A stretch of 37,624 bases of DNA from an uncultured bacterium (GCA_902799715.1 CADCBS010000011.1:1-37624), one strand, 5' to 3'; counted from the first letter of the stretch, positions 8,008 to 17,499 are shown. Made by a program: numbers and translations. Notes: generated from the letters alone by a model not told the origin.

Positions 8008-9660
8008 ATGAATGCGATGATGAATGTTTCCCCCGCGCCCCGGCGCAGGTTCCGCTTCCGCGGCGCGGTTGCGGCCGCGGCGGCCGCAATGTCCATGGCG
8101 GCGTCCGCCGGCTTGCGCGAGGTCGCGACGATACAGGTGGCGTCGATGGACGTCATGAAGCCGCAGCTGGCGCTGCTGGCCGCCAAGGCCAAGTTCCCGC
8201 TGCTGCCCATGCTCGTGCCGCAGGTGCTGGCGCAGGTGGACATGGCCGGCCGCTTCGAGCCGCTCTCGCCGGAGTCGGAGTTCGGCTTCAAGCTGCTGGC
8301 GGACGATTCCGCCGCGCCGGCCGGCGGCGAAGGCAAGATGTCTTTCGTGTGGGCCTGGCCTCTCGGCAAAGGGGTCGCCGGACAGTGGCGCGACGGGAAC
8401 GAAACCAGTCTTTCCGAAGCGGGAAGACCGGTGTGGAAGACGAAGATGTCCGCTCCCGACCCTGCGAATCCGCAGGTTCCCAAACAGGCTGACGCGTACA
8501 TCGCGTTCACTGCCGACGACACCTGGGCGTACGTCGGCGACACCGCCGCCGCCGCAGTGGCCGCCGCCAAGGCCGGCGCGCCGTTCTCGAAGCCGCTGAA
8601 GAAGGGGCTTGTCGCGTTTTCGATCGACGGCGAAAAAGCGATGTCCACCGTTGCGGGATTCCTCAAAGGCTCCGGCGACAGCCCGGTGAAAGTCGCGGGC
8701 TTGACGGTGGCCGATGCCGGTTCCGACCCGCGGCAGTTCCTCCCCGAAGACATCGATTTCGGCGATTTCGACCGCGCCGTGCCCGCACTCCTGGGCGAGC
8801 TGAAGTCTTTCCGCGCCGTTCTGGGCGTGTCGAAGACCGGCCTCGACCTGCGCCTCACGTTCGAGCCGCGCCCCGGCTCGGCCCTCGCCCGCCCCGGCGT
8901 TTCCATGCCCCGCGGCGCCCTCGAGTTCCGCGGCTTCCCGCCGAACAGCATGATCGGCGTCTCCATGGTGCCGTTCGAAAAGGACGGCGTTCTGGGCAAG
9001 GCGTGGAACTCGTTCGCCGACAAGTCGGCGAAGAAGCTGTCCGCCCACTTCGCGAAGCTGTCGAAGGATTCCAGATATGCCGACCAACTCCGCGCCTTCA
9101 TGGGCTTCGCCGCCGCGTTCGTCCGCGTGGCCGAACAGCTGCGCGCGTCCCCCGTCAAGACTTCCGCGCTGTCTTTCTCGCTCGCCGAGGACGACAAAGG
9201 CAGGAAGGACGTGCGCATGACGGCGTTCAGCGCAGATCCGGCCCGCGCGTACGGCCTTGCGAAGCCGAAGGTCAAAGGCCTGATGCCGCTCAAGATGGAA
9301 GAGTCCGGCGGCGTGCTGTCCGTCAGCGGGACCGAAAAGGGTTTCGACGGCGGGAAGCAGACGCCCCCCGGCGCCGCGTTCGCCGCCGCGTTCCCGGAGA
9401 ACGCCCAGACGAAAGAGCCTCTCTTCGCCGGCTTCTGGCGTTTCACGATCTCCAACGGCAAGCCTTCCGCGTCCGGCGACGATGACGACGGCGACGGCGA
9501 CGAAGCCGCTCCCGCCGGCGGCGCGGACATGAAGTCTTTCGGCGTCTGGGCGTTTGGATGGCGCGCCAAGGGCGCGTCGACCCGCATGATAATCCGCATC
9601 CCGGCCGACGACCTCGAAACCATGGTTTCCCTTTTCGTCACGATGCAGGCCTCGGAATAG
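8008..9660 (+). CDS. Unrecognised secreted protein between fucosidase and S41 protease
   Basis: The product has 550 residues. The start is fixed by AGGAG at 7996-8000, 7 nt before the ATG. An arginine-rich n-region and a long Ala-rich hydrophobic stretch (about residues 22-42) indicate a signal peptide, so it is probably periplasmic or outer-membrane associated. I recognise no enzymatic motif. The sequence alternates predicted strands and helices and carries a very acidic Asp/Glu run near residues 490-502, possibly a flexible or metal-binding loop. It lies 14 bp before the Prc-type protease gene and is likely cotranscribed with it, so it may be a partner or substrate of the protease; that is inference from position only. 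Confidence 0.85.
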   Translation: MNAMMNVSPAPRRRFRFRGAVAAAAAAMSMAASAGLREVATIQVASMDVMKPQLALLAAKAKFPLLPMLVPQVLAQVDMAGRFEPLSPESEFGFKLLADDSAAPAGGEGKMSFVWAWPLGKGVAGQWRDGNETSLSEAGRPVWKTKMSAPDPANPQVPKQADAYIAFTADDTWAYVGDTAAAAVAAAKAGAPFSKPLKKGLVAFSIDGEKAMSTVAGFLKGSGDSPVKVAGLTVADAGSDPRQFLPEDIDFGDFDRAVPALLGELKSFRAVLGVSKTGLDLRLTFEPRPGSALARPGVSMPRGALEFRGFPPNSMIGVSMVPFEKDGVLGKAWNSFADKSAKKLSAHFAKLSKDSRYADQLRAFMGFAAAFVRVAEQLRASPVKTSALSFSLAEDDKGRKDVRMTAFSADPARAYGLAKPKVKGLMPLKMEESGGVLSVSGTEKGFDGGKQTPPGAAFAAAFPENAQTKEPLFAGFWRFTISNGKPSASGDDDDGDGDEAAPAGGADMKSFGVWAFGWRAKGASTRMIIRIPADDLETMVSLFVTMQASE

Positions 9661-9674
9661 GAAAGAAACACGGC

Positions 9675-11765
9675 ATGAATCTTTTCAGGAATATCGCGCT
9701 CGCGGCGGTCGCATGCGCGGCTGCGCACGCAACCGCGGCCGCCCCGGCCGCCGCCAAGGCCGCGCCCAAGGCCAAGGACGCAAAGCCGTCCGGCGGCGGC
9801 ACGGCCCTTGTGCAGGAGATGTGCGACAAGCTGCAGCTCATGCACATATCCAAGACCGCGCCGGACGACAACATATCCCGCCGCGCGTGGACGAACATCC
9901 TTGACGCCTGCGACTCGCAGCACATGCTGTTCGATCCGTCCGACATCAAGGAGTTCCTGAAAAGAGAGACCTCTCTCGACGACGCTTTCAAGGCAGGCGA
10001 CTTCTCGTTCGCCGAAATGGCGCGCAAGACAAGCGACAGGCGTCTCGCCGAGCGCACGGCGTTCGCCACCAGCTACCTCGCCTCCGCGAAGTTCGTTTTC
10101 AAGGGCGCCCGTTCGTACCCGGCGCGCGACTACGATTCCAGGTGGCCGGCCACTTCCGCCGAACGCGACTCCCTGTGGAAGCTGCGGCTCGAAAGCGAAG
10201 TCCTCGACGAATATATCGCCGACGAAAAGGCCGGCGTCGCCAAGGCCGCCGCCAAGGTCGCCGCGCGGTATGCCGACAACCTCCGCCACAGGCTGAAGCA
10301 CGCACCTGAAGCCGACAGCGCCCGCAAGCGGTTCATGCTGGCCATCGCGTCCGCATACGACGCGCACACCATCTACATGCCTCCGAAGGCGCTCAAGTCG
10401 TTCGAGCAGGAAATGAGCGTTTCGCTCTGCGGCATCGGCGCGTCCTGGGAGCCGACCGACGATGGCGCGGCGATCAAGCGCATCGTGCCCGGCGGCCCGC
10501 TCGCCAAGGACGGCCGCGTGCACACGGGCGACACCATCGTTTCGGTCTCCCGCGCGGCCGACGGCGTTTTCGAGCGCGTCGCCGACAAGCAGGAGGACGA
10601 CGCGATCGGCATGTTCCGCGGCGAGAAAGGCACGAAGATCACCCTCGAGGTGCGCCACGCCGACGGCAAGAGGGAGATGATCACGCTCGTGCGCGACATA
10701 ATCCCGCTGAAAGAGCAGGCCGCTTCGTCCAGGACGGTCGAGATCGATGTCGCCGGCAGGAAGATGAAGGCCGGCTATCTGCGCCTGCCGCTCTTCTACG
10801 AATCCCAGGGAAAGAACGGCGAAAAGGGCAGCTCCTGCGCCGCCGACCTCCGCGCCGAGCTGCTGAAGCTCCGCGACGACGGCGTGTGCGGCGTGCTGTT
10901 CGACCTGCGCGACAACACCGGAGGCTCGCTCGGCGACGCCGTCCGCACCATCAGCCTTTTCGTCAGGAACGGACCCGCGGTCAGGATGGTGGACCGCCAT
11001 GGCGAGGTCGCTCTTCCAGTGCCCGACGACAGCGTCGTCTGCGAGGTTCCCGTGGTCGTCCTCACGAGCCGCGGAAGCGCCAGCGCCGGAGAGCTCGTCC
11101 CTGGCACGCTCCAGGATCTCGGCCGCGCCGTGGTCGTCGGCGAAGAGCACACGTTCGGCAAGGGCACGGCCCAGGCCGTCGTCCAGTTCGACGGCGACAA
11201 AAGCGGCGCGCTTGTCGTCACCGAGGGCCGGTTCTACCGCGTCACCGGCGCGTCCACGCAGTTCAGAGGCGTCGAATCCGACATAGTCCTCCCCTCTTCC
11301 GCCGGCGTGAACGAGCTTCTCGGCGGCGAAGGGAAGCTGCGCTACCCCCTGCCCTGGAACAAGATCGGCAGCGTCCCGTTCAACCCCAGCTGGGATCTCG
11401 GCCGGTTCGTCCCCGCGCTCCGCGCGGCCTCGGCCGCCCGCGTCGCCTCCGGCGGGAAATGGGAAGACCAGAAGCGTCTGGTGCGCTGGGCCGAAGAGTC
11501 CGCTTTCGCAAAGAGCAAGTCGCTCGATCTCGGCAGGCGCAAGGCGCAGATTGAGCGCCAGCGCGCCGTGGACAAGGAGCGCGAGCGCATCGGCGAAAAA
11601 GGCTTCGATCCCGACGCGCGCGATTGCGACATCGTGCTCGACGAAGGATTGAACATCCTCGCCGATCTCGTCAGGCTGAACGGCGGCCGCAAACTTCCTG
11701 CCGCCAAGCCTGTCCCGGTCGACACGAGCGGCGGTCTGTTCGGCGGGCTCGACGACGACGACTGA
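9675..11765 (+). CDS. Prc/Tsp-type carboxy-terminal processing protease (S41)
   Basis: Tail-specific proteases cut exported proteins at their C-terminal ends in the periplasm. This 696-residue protein has a signal peptide (first about 22 residues, then an Ala/Pro/Lys-rich linker), a helical N-terminal domain, and a PDZ domain around residues 235-340 (motif GIGASWEP, then IVPGGPLAKDG). The S41 core follows, with DLRDNTGGSLGDAV, the serine motif SRGSASAGE and the lysine motif FGKGTAQ about 25 residues later, which together form the Ser-Lys dyad. A helical C-terminal region ending in an Asp-rich tail matches the Prc layout, and the length is close to E. coli Prc. The start at 9675 follows GAAAGA by a few nucleotides and begins a clean signal peptide. 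It is the last gene of the fucosidase operon and is convergent with the GH43 fusion gene 39 bp away. Confidence 0.93.
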   Translation: MNLFRNIALAAVACAAAHATAAAPAAAKAAPKAKDAKPSGGGTALVQEMCDKLQLMHISKTAPDDNISRRAWTNILDACDSQHMLFDPSDIKEFLKRETSLDDAFKAGDFSFAEMARKTSDRRLAERTAFATSYLASAKFVFKGARSYPARDYDSRWPATSAERDSLWKLRLESEVLDEYIADEKAGVAKAAAKVAARYADNLRHRLKHAPEADSARKRFMLAIASAYDAHTIYMPPKALKSFEQEMSVSLCGIGASWEPTDDGAAIKRIVPGGPLAKDGRVHTGDTIVSVSRAADGVFERVADKQEDDAIGMFRGEKGTKITLEVRHADGKREMITLVRDIIPLKEQAASSRTVEIDVAGRKMKAGYLRLPLFYESQGKNGEKGSSCAADLRAELLKLRDDGVCGVLFDLRDNTGGSLGDAVRTISLFVRNGPAVRMVDRHGEVALPVPDDSVVCEVPVVVLTSRGSASAGELVPGTLQDLGRAVVVGEEHTFGKGTAQAVVQFDGDKSGALVVTEGRFYRVTGASTQFRGVESDIVLPSSAGVNELLGGEGKLRYPLPWNKIGSVPFNPSWDLGRFVPALRAASAARVASGGKWEDQKRLVRWAEESAFAKSKSLDLGRRKAQIERQRAVDKERERIGEKGFDPDARDCDIVLDEGLNILADLVRLNGGRKLPAAKPVPVDTSGGLFGGLDDDD

Positions 11766-11804
11766 TCCGCCGGGGCCGCCCCGGATGCGCGGCCGGACGC
11801 GCCG

Positions 11805-14516
11805 CTACTGTTTCCCGCCGGCCTGCACGGCCGGCGCGGGCCGCTGCGCGAACACGTTTCGCACGGCTTCCAGAAAGCCGTATCCGTACGTTTCGTCGGG
11901 TTCCAGATAAGACCCCTCGATCCACTCGTTCCACGCATTCAGCGATATCAGCTTCGGCCGTCCCGGCGGCGTGTTCGCATCGCACCACGCCTTCGCGTCG
12001 CGCAGCGCGGCCTCGAATTCCGAAGGCGTCGAATCGACCGTCCCCGAAGGCTCCGGAAACCTGGGATTCGTGTCCCATCCGACGGACACGTGCGCGAAAT
12101 AGTCCTTTGCGCCCATCCGCGCCTTCTCCTCGTCCAGCTTCGCCAGGCCGCGCCGCGCCCATTCCGGGTAGCCTCCGCGCGCTTCCACATGGTGCACGTA
12201 CGTGTACATCGTGGCGGAGTCGAACCCCAGCGCCTTCACAAGCGCCTGCGTGTTGCGCTTCTGGCTGCACGCCATCAGGTGCACTCCGGGCAGCCCCGCC
12301 GCGCGGCAGTCCGCGCGGAACGCCTCAATCGCGGCGGCGGCCTTCTCCGCGCCGCCCAGTCCTTTCGCCAACGTGTCCAGCTCGTACACCATGAACACCG
12401 GCTTGCCGTCTATGCGGTAGTAGTTCGGCCGCGAGAAGTACATGTCGATTATCCGGCGCGTCATCGCGCGGAAGGCGCGCGCGTCCACGAAGCCGCTCAA
12501 GCGCATCCTGTCTTTCGCGCGCGGGACCTTGTTGTTGCACGTTTCGCCGAAATGGTGGTTCGCCCACATGATGAAAAACCGCATCCGCCCGTTGTTTCCG
12601 GCGCCCAGAAAGCCGTCGTCCAGCGCCGACTCCAGAAACGGCCTTCCGCCGTACCAGTACCAGTCGAATATGAACGTGTCCACGCCGTGCGAGGCTGCGG
12701 CGCCGATCTTCTTCTCCATCACCGCCGGATCCGCCTCGTTGCAGTATCCCCACAATGGGCGGCGCGGCTGGCGGTGACCTTTCCATTTGGGCTTCGCCTC
12801 TTTTATGTTCTGCCATTCGCCGATGCCTTCCTTGAAGATGCCCAGCTCTTTCTGCCATCGCGGATCGGGGTGCCACCCCGGATACACGAGCGCGGCCACG
12901 TCGTATTCCGCGGGCGTCGCCGCCGCACGGGCTTCCTTCACGGACGTGAAAAGCCTGTCGCGCGCGAATTCCACGCCGTCGACGATCGTGCCTTTGTCCG
13001 TCCGCGGGCCTTCTCCGTCTTCCTCGCGCGGCGCGCGCTGGAGAAGCTGGAGCGTGAACAGCCCGGGCCTGTCGATTTCCACGAAGGTCTCCCATCTTGT
13101 GAAGGCCTTGTCCGAAAGGGGCGTCACCGTGAACTCGCGCATCGGCTCGCCTGCCGCCGCGCCGCCTTTGAACACGCGCACGAAAAGCGTCGCCCCGTGC
13201 ATTTTCGGCCGCCCTGCGTATGAAAGGCGCAGCCTGTAGTCTCCCTTCTCCGTCACGCGGAAGGTCTGCGCCACAGAAGCGTCGCCGGGCTTGCCGCCTT
13301 CGCCTTTGTAGCGGCACGTCTGGATGAAGAGCGCGTGCCTTCCAGCGTCGAGTCCGGCGTCCATCCACGGGCTCCCGGGCTTCGCCAGGCCTGCGTGGCC
13401 CGATTCCACGCGCCACGGCGCGATTTTGCCGGACCCCGCGCCGATCTGCTCCCAATCGCCGCCGTTGTCCGTAACGGTTCCGTCCTCGAAATCGCCGTTC
13501 AGTATGAGATTGCCGGTTTTCGCGGCGCGCGATGCGGCGTCCGCCGCCGCCTGCGGCGCGTCCGCGCCCGCTATGCGCAGACCCTCCCCCGTGTCCTCGA
13601 CCGCCATGAAGCGCATCCGTTCGCGTCCGCCGCCGTTGGGGCTGTGCAGCGTGAGCGTCAGGCCGCCGTCGAGCTTTCTGAACAGCATCCCGTGTCCGCC
13701 GTCTTTGCCGAACAGTATGCGGAAGTTCTTCCACGGTCCGGCGATTTTTCCCGTCGCGGATTCGCACAGGATTTCCGTGTATCCGTGCTTCGAAGTGACG
13801 TTGCTCCAGATCATGTACAGCTTGCCGTTCTTGTCCGAGCGGTACAGGAACGGCCCGTCGGTCACGCGGTCCAGATGGCGCTGTCTGGGCTTGGGCAGCG
13901 GACCGTCCGCATAGTCCGTGGCGCGGAACAGCAGCTTCGGCGCCCCCGCCGCGCCAGAAAGATCGTCTTTCAGTGGAATCAGGCACATCTCCCCGTTCTT
14001 CGCCTGCGTCCATTCGTGGCAGAAGACCATGTACGGCTTGCCGTCCTCCACCCACAGGGTTCCGTCGAGGCAAGCCCATTCCGGCGGCGTGGCGGCCTTG
14101 TCCGATACCGGCTTGAACGGGCCGTCGGGTTTTTCCGAGCGGAATATCCACGTGCCCATCTTGAAGTTCTTGCGGTGCAGGGTCACGAACATGTACCAGG
14201 CGTCGCGGTACTTGTGGACTTCGGGCGCCCAGTACGCGCTCACGTCGCGCTTGAAATCCGGCGGAAGATACAGCGCAGGCTCGCCTGCGGACCAGTTTTC
14301 GAGGTCGCGCGACTTGCGGACGCACACCCCGTCGCCGCCGGACCACGGGCGCGAGGCGTATATGCGGTAGATGCCGGCTTCCGGGTCGGGGACAACGAAC
14401 GGATCCCTTACGTGTATCTTTCCGCGGGGAACGTTCCATTCCTCCGGTTCCGCGCCGCAGGCGGCGCAAACCGACGCCGCCAGCGCCGCGCAGGCGATGA
14501 TGCCGGCATTTCTCAT
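11805..14516 (-). CDS. GH43-like plus carbohydrate-binding plus GH99/WbsX-like fusion protein, secreted
   Basis: The product has 903 residues, and AGGAGG lies before the ATG. A signal peptide covers about residues 1-21. Residues 24-330 form a GH43-type five-bladed propeller: RDPFVV (Asp38), LDGTLW (Asp151) and TDGPFLY. In classical GH43 enzymes the last motif is EGP and carries the general-acid Glu; here it is Asp220, so the catalytic arrangement may differ. Residues 340-500 resemble a carbohydrate-binding or lectin-like beta sandwich (LNGDFEDG start). Residues 520-890 are a GH99-like / Glyco_tran_WbsX domain, with YPGWHPD, FDWYWYGG and the hallmark NAWNEWIEGSYLEPD near the C terminus. GH99 enzymes are endo-acting on alpha-mannose linkages, so one chain may combine exo and endo activities on a complex glycan. 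The domain calls are from motifs; the substrate is not known. Confidence 0.88.
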   Translation of the reverse strand: MRNAGIIACAALAASVCAACGAEPEEWNVPRGKIHVRDPFVVPDPEAGIYRIYASRPWSGGDGVCVRKSRDLENWSAGEPALYLPPDFKRDVSAYWAPEVHKYRDAWYMFVTLHRKNFKMGTWIFRSEKPDGPFKPVSDKAATPPEWACLDGTLWVEDGKPYMVFCHEWTQAKNGEMCLIPLKDDLSGAAGAPKLLFRATDYADGPLPKPRQRHLDRVTDGPFLYRSDKNGKLYMIWSNVTSKHGYTEILCESATGKIAGPWKNFRILFGKDGGHGMLFRKLDGGLTLTLHSPNGGGRERMRFMAVEDTGEGLRIAGADAPQAAADAASRAAKTGNLILNGDFEDGTVTDNGGDWEQIGAGSGKIAPWRVESGHAGLAKPGSPWMDAGLDAGRHALFIQTCRYKGEGGKPGDASVAQTFRVTEKGDYRLRLSYAGRPKMHGATLFVRVFKGGAAAGEPMREFTVTPLSDKAFTRWETFVEIDRPGLFTLQLLQRAPREEDGEGPRTDKGTIVDGVEFARDRLFTSVKEARAAATPAEYDVAALVYPGWHPDPRWQKELGIFKEGIGEWQNIKEAKPKWKGHRQPRRPLWGYCNEADPAVMEKKIGAAASHGVDTFIFDWYWYGGRPFLESALDDGFLGAGNNGRMRFFIMWANHHFGETCNNKVPRAKDRMRLSGFVDARAFRAMTRRIIDMYFSRPNYYRIDGKPVFMVYELDTLAKGLGGAEKAAAAIEAFRADCRAAGLPGVHLMACSQKRNTQALVKALGFDSATMYTYVHHVEARGGYPEWARRGLAKLDEEKARMGAKDYFAHVSVGWDTNPRFPEPSGTVDSTPSEFEAALRDAKAWCDANTPPGRPKLISLNAWNEWIEGSYLEPDETYGYGFLEAVRNVFAQRPAPAVQAGGKQ

Positions 14517-14607
14517 GTTTCAATCCTCCTGTTGGCGCGTGCGCCCGCCGCGCACACGCGGGTGTTTTGGCAGAATGCCTCCGCCGTGGCTTCCGCCTCG
14601 TGCGGAC

Positions 14608-14691
14608 TGGTGGGCGCGGAGGGACTTGAACCCTCACTCCTTGCGGAACTGGAACCTAAATCCAGCGTGTCTGCCGTTTCACCACGCGCCC
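14608..14691 (-). tRNA. tRNA-Leu, anticodon UAG
   Basis: On the minus strand the acceptor stem GGGCGCG pairs with CGCGCCC, followed by discriminator A and an encoded CCA. The anticodon stem CTGGA/TCCAG closes the loop TTTAGGT, giving anticodon UAG (plus-strand 14656-14658). A long variable arm and the T-loop GTTCAAG mark a class II leucine tRNA. It starts 16 nt after the end of the aspartate kinase gene and may be processed from that transcript. Confidence 0.96.
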
Positions 14692-14707
14692 GGGGAAAAT
14701 CCCTGTA

Positions 14708-16072
14708 TCAGCGGCCTTCCTTGAAATACGCCGCATAGAGCGCGCGTATGGCGTCGTCCTTGCGGTCGGCGCTGATGCCGATCATGAACGAAACCTGTGA
14801 CGCGCCCTGGTTGACCATCGTAATGTTTATCCCCGCGTCGGCGAGCGCCTGCGCGGCGCGCGCCAGTATGCCGGGATAGTTCAGCATGCCCTCGCCCACG
14901 ACCATCAGGATCGCGTAGCCGTGCGTGACGACGACGTCGTCCGCCGCGAGTTCGCGCTTTATGCGCGCCACGATGCGCTTTTCCTTGATGTTGTCCATCC
15001 CGCGTGCGCGCACGATCACGGAAATCGAGTCTATGCCGGACGGCGAATGCTCGTAGGACACGCCTTCGCTTTCGAGAATCTGGAAAAGCCTGCGCCCGAA
15101 GCCGACTTCTCGGTTCATCAGGTATTTTTCGACGATGATGTTGCAGAAGCCGGTGTCGCAGGCGATGCCTATCGGGTGGCCTGGCTCGACGCGCCGGGAC
15201 TGCTGGATCATTGTGCCGGGCAGTTCGGGGCGGTTGGTGTTCCTGATGTTGATCGGGATGCGGGCCTTGACCGCGGGATAGACCGCTTCGTCGCTGAACA
15301 CGCCGAAGCCGGCGTAGGAAAGTTCGCGCATCTCGCGGTACGTTATCGTGCGGATTTCCGCGGTGACTTCGGGGACGACGCGCGGATCCACGGCGTAGAC
15401 GGAGTCGACGTCGGTGAAGTTCTCGTAGACGTCGGCGCGGACGGCGGCGGCGAGGATCGACCCGGTGATGTCGCTTCCCCCGCGGGGGAAAGTGGCGATG
15501 GAGCCGTCGGCGCGGTGTCCGAAGAAGCCGGGATAGACTACGATGCCTTCGAAATCGGAAAACGAGCGCGCGAGGCGCTTGTAGGACTCGGGCACGAGCA
15601 CGGCCGCGCCCGGCTCGCCGGAGAGCATCATTCCGGTGTCGAGCGGCGAGGCGTAGCGCGCCTTCACGCCGCGCGCGGCGAACGCCGCGGCCACGAGGCG
15701 GGCGCAAAGATCCTCGCCGGCGGCTTTCAGGGCGTCGGTGAAGACGCCGGGCGAAGACTTGTCGGCGGCGGCGCGGGACTGGAGCTCCTTGCGGACGGCG
15801 GCGGCGACGTCGTCGCCGATGCCCAGCCCGGCGGCGATGTCGCCGTACCTTGCCGCCACGGCGTCGATGGCGGCGCCGGCGTCCTCGCCGGCAAGGGCCT
15901 TTTCCGCGATCGATATGAGAAGGTCGGTGACCTTCACGTCGTTCTTGTCGCGCTTGCCGGGCGCGGACACCACGACGATCCTGCGCTGCGGATCGTCGAG
16001 GACGATTTTCAGGACTTTGTTTATCTGCGCGGCGTCCGCCACGGACGATCCGCCGAATTTGCATACTTTCAT
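14708..16072 (-). CDS. lysC: Aspartate kinase
   Basis: Aspartate kinase phosphorylates L-aspartate, the first step toward lysine, threonine and methionine. The 454-residue protein opens with the family signature KFGGSSVAD (residues 5-13), has the substrate region typical of monofunctional enzymes, and ends with two ACT domains (about 315-380 and 385-454) that usually bind an amino-acid effector for feedback control. AAGGA lies upstream of the ATG. The gene is 19 bp downstream of homoserine dehydrogenase and 16 nt upstream of tRNA-Leu, which suggests one transcript. I cannot say from the sequence which end product inhibits it. Confidence 0.96.
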   Translation of the reverse strand: MKVCKFGGSSVADAAQINKVLKIVLDDPQRRIVVVSAPGKRDKNDVKVTDLLISIAEKALAGEDAGAAIDAVAARYGDIAAGLGIGDDVAAAVRKELQSRAAADKSSPGVFTDALKAAGEDLCARLVAAAFAARGVKARYASPLDTGMMLSGEPGAAVLVPESYKRLARSFSDFEGIVVYPGFFGHRADGSIATFPRGGSDITGSILAAAVRADVYENFTDVDSVYAVDPRVVPEVTAEIRTITYREMRELSYAGFGVFSDEAVYPAVKARIPINIRNTNRPELPGTMIQQSRRVEPGHPIGIACDTGFCNIIVEKYLMNREVGFGRRLFQILESEGVSYEHSPSGIDSISVIVRARGMDNIKEKRIVARIKRELAADDVVVTHGYAILMVVGEGMLNYPGILARAAQALADAGINITMVNQGASQVSFMIGISADRKDDAIRALYAAYFKEGR

Positions 16073-16091
16073 CGCTGTCCTTTTCCGCGCG

Positions 16092-17396
16092 TCAGACTAT
16101 GCGCATCGCCACTGGTTCGCACCTGACCACGCCCGAGCGCTTGATTTCGGCCAGGGCGGCTTCGAGATCCGCCCTGCGCGCGGGATGCGTCTCGATCACG
16201 ACGGGTATCGTTTCGAGTATTTCGCTTCCGGGCACGAACGGGAAGGAAGACGCCGTGCGTATCGACACGCCGTGCTTGCCGAATATCGTGCCGAAGCAGC
16301 CGAAGGTGCCCGGGGCGTCCTTCACCATCAGGCGTATGTAGAATTCGGAGCGCACTTCGCCGCGCGGCTTCACGCGCAGATGGCCGGCGTTGGCGGTGGA
16401 TATGGCGTTGCGGTAGCGCGGGGAGCCGCCCGCGATGTTGCGCGCAACGTCGCCGATGTCGCCGATGACTGTCGACGCCGTGGGGGCGCGCCCCGCGCCG
16501 CGGCCGTAGAGGAGCATGTCGTCCACGAGGTCGCCGTGGACCATGACGGCGTTGAACACGCCCGACACGGAGGCGAGCATGTGGCCGGCTGGGACGAGCG
16601 CCGGGCCGACGTCTACTTCGACTTCGTCGCCGTCGCGCTCGATGCGGGCGAGAAGCTTCACGCAGTATCCCAGGCGGTCCGCGTACTGGACGTCGGTGGA
16701 CGACAGCCTGCGTATGCCGGTGACGTCCACTTCCGCCTTCGGCACGTAGAAGCCGTATGCGAGCGACGCGAGCAGGATGGCCTTGTGCGCGGTGTCCCAC
16801 CCGTCTATGTCGAGCGAGGGGTCGGCTTCGGCGTATCCCTTGCACTGCGCGTCGGCGAGCGCGGCGTCGAACGGGATGCGTTCCTTGCCCATGCGCGTGA
16901 GGATGTAGTTGCACGTGCCGTTCAGGATGCCGTCGATGCGTTCGATCTCGTTGCCGGCCAGGCCTTCGCGCAGCACGCGCACGATCGGTATGCCGCCGCC
17001 CACGGACGCGCCGAAGTAGACGTCCACGCCGGCCTTTCCGGCGGCCTCGAAAATCTCCGCGCCGCGTTCGGCCAGCAGGGCCTTGTTCGCGGTCACGACG
17101 TGCTTGCCGGCCGCTATCGCGCGCAGGATGAAGTCCGCCGCGGTCTTCGTGCCGCCGATGAGCTCCACCACTATGCTTATGTCCGGATCGGCGATCACTT
17201 CCGCCGCGTCGCGCACGAGCATGCCTTCGGGCAGCTTCACGCCGCGGTCGCGCTCGGTGTCGAGATCCGCTATCTTCCTGAGCTCCACCTCCACGCCGAG
17301 ACGCTGCGCGAGCGTCTCCCTGTTGCGGAGCAGACCCTCCGCCACGCCGGCGCCGACGGTTCCGAATCCGAGTATTCCAACACCTGTTTTAGTCAT
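16092..17396 (-). CDS. hom: Homoserine dehydrogenase with ACT domain
   Basis: This enzyme reduces aspartate semialdehyde to homoserine using NAD(P)H. The 434-residue protein starts MTKTGVGILGFGTVG, a Rossmann nucleotide-binding motif, followed by the catalytic domain with NGTCNYILTRM and GWDTAHK, and ends in an ACT domain (about 350-430). I chose the ATG at 17396 because AAGGAGA lies about 8 nt upstream and the Rossmann fold begins right after it; an upstream in-frame start would add a basic, unrelated leader. It is the first gene of the hom-lysC pair and divergent from the 17541 metalloenzyme gene across 144 bp. Confidence 0.96.
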   Translation of the reverse strand: MTKTGVGILGFGTVGAGVAEGLLRNRETLAQRLGVEVELRKIADLDTERDRGVKLPEGMLVRDAAEVIADPDISIVVELIGGTKTAADFILRAIAAGKHVVTANKALLAERGAEIFEAAGKAGVDVYFGASVGGGIPIVRVLREGLAGNEIERIDGILNGTCNYILTRMGKERIPFDAALADAQCKGYAEADPSLDIDGWDTAHKAILLASLAYGFYVPKAEVDVTGIRRLSSTDVQYADRLGYCVKLLARIERDGDEVEVDVGPALVPAGHMLASVSGVFNAVMVHGDLVDDMLLYGRGAGRAPTASTVIGDIGDVARNIAGGSPRYRNAISTANAGHLRVKPRGEVRSEFYIRLMVKDAPGTFGCFGTIFGKHGVSIRTASSFPFVPGSEILETIPVVIETHPARRADLEAALAEIKRSGVVRCEPVAMRIV

Positions 17397-17470
17397 TTCA
17401 GCAGTTCTCCTTCGCCTGCGCTTCGGCATCCCGGCAGGCGTGAAGGACGTATGATAATGATTTCCCGTTC

Positions 17471-17499
17471 TTGCGTCAAACGATAAATCTTCCTATAAT
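17471..17499 (+). promoter_or_regulatory. Promoter of the phosphoglycerate-mutase-like gene
   Basis: TTGCGT at 17471-17476, a 17-nt spacer and a consensus TATAAT at 17494-17499. The predicted start is near 17506, leaving a leader of about 35 nt. Confidence 0.7.

Noticed and set aside
6514-9087. Long open frame (857 codons) antisense to the fucosidase
   Set aside because: GC-rich shadow of real genes: low-complexity Arg/His/Ala/Val composition, no domain, no ribosome binding site.
7989-11150. Long open frame (1053 codons) antisense to the 8008 gene and the S41 protease
   Set aside because: It overlaps two well-supported genes entirely and has no coherent domain; typical of high third-position GC.
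11766-11804. Terminator between convergent genes
   Set aside because: A GC-rich hairpin (CCGGGG/CCCCGG) is present but without a T-tract on either strand, so it cannot be called.
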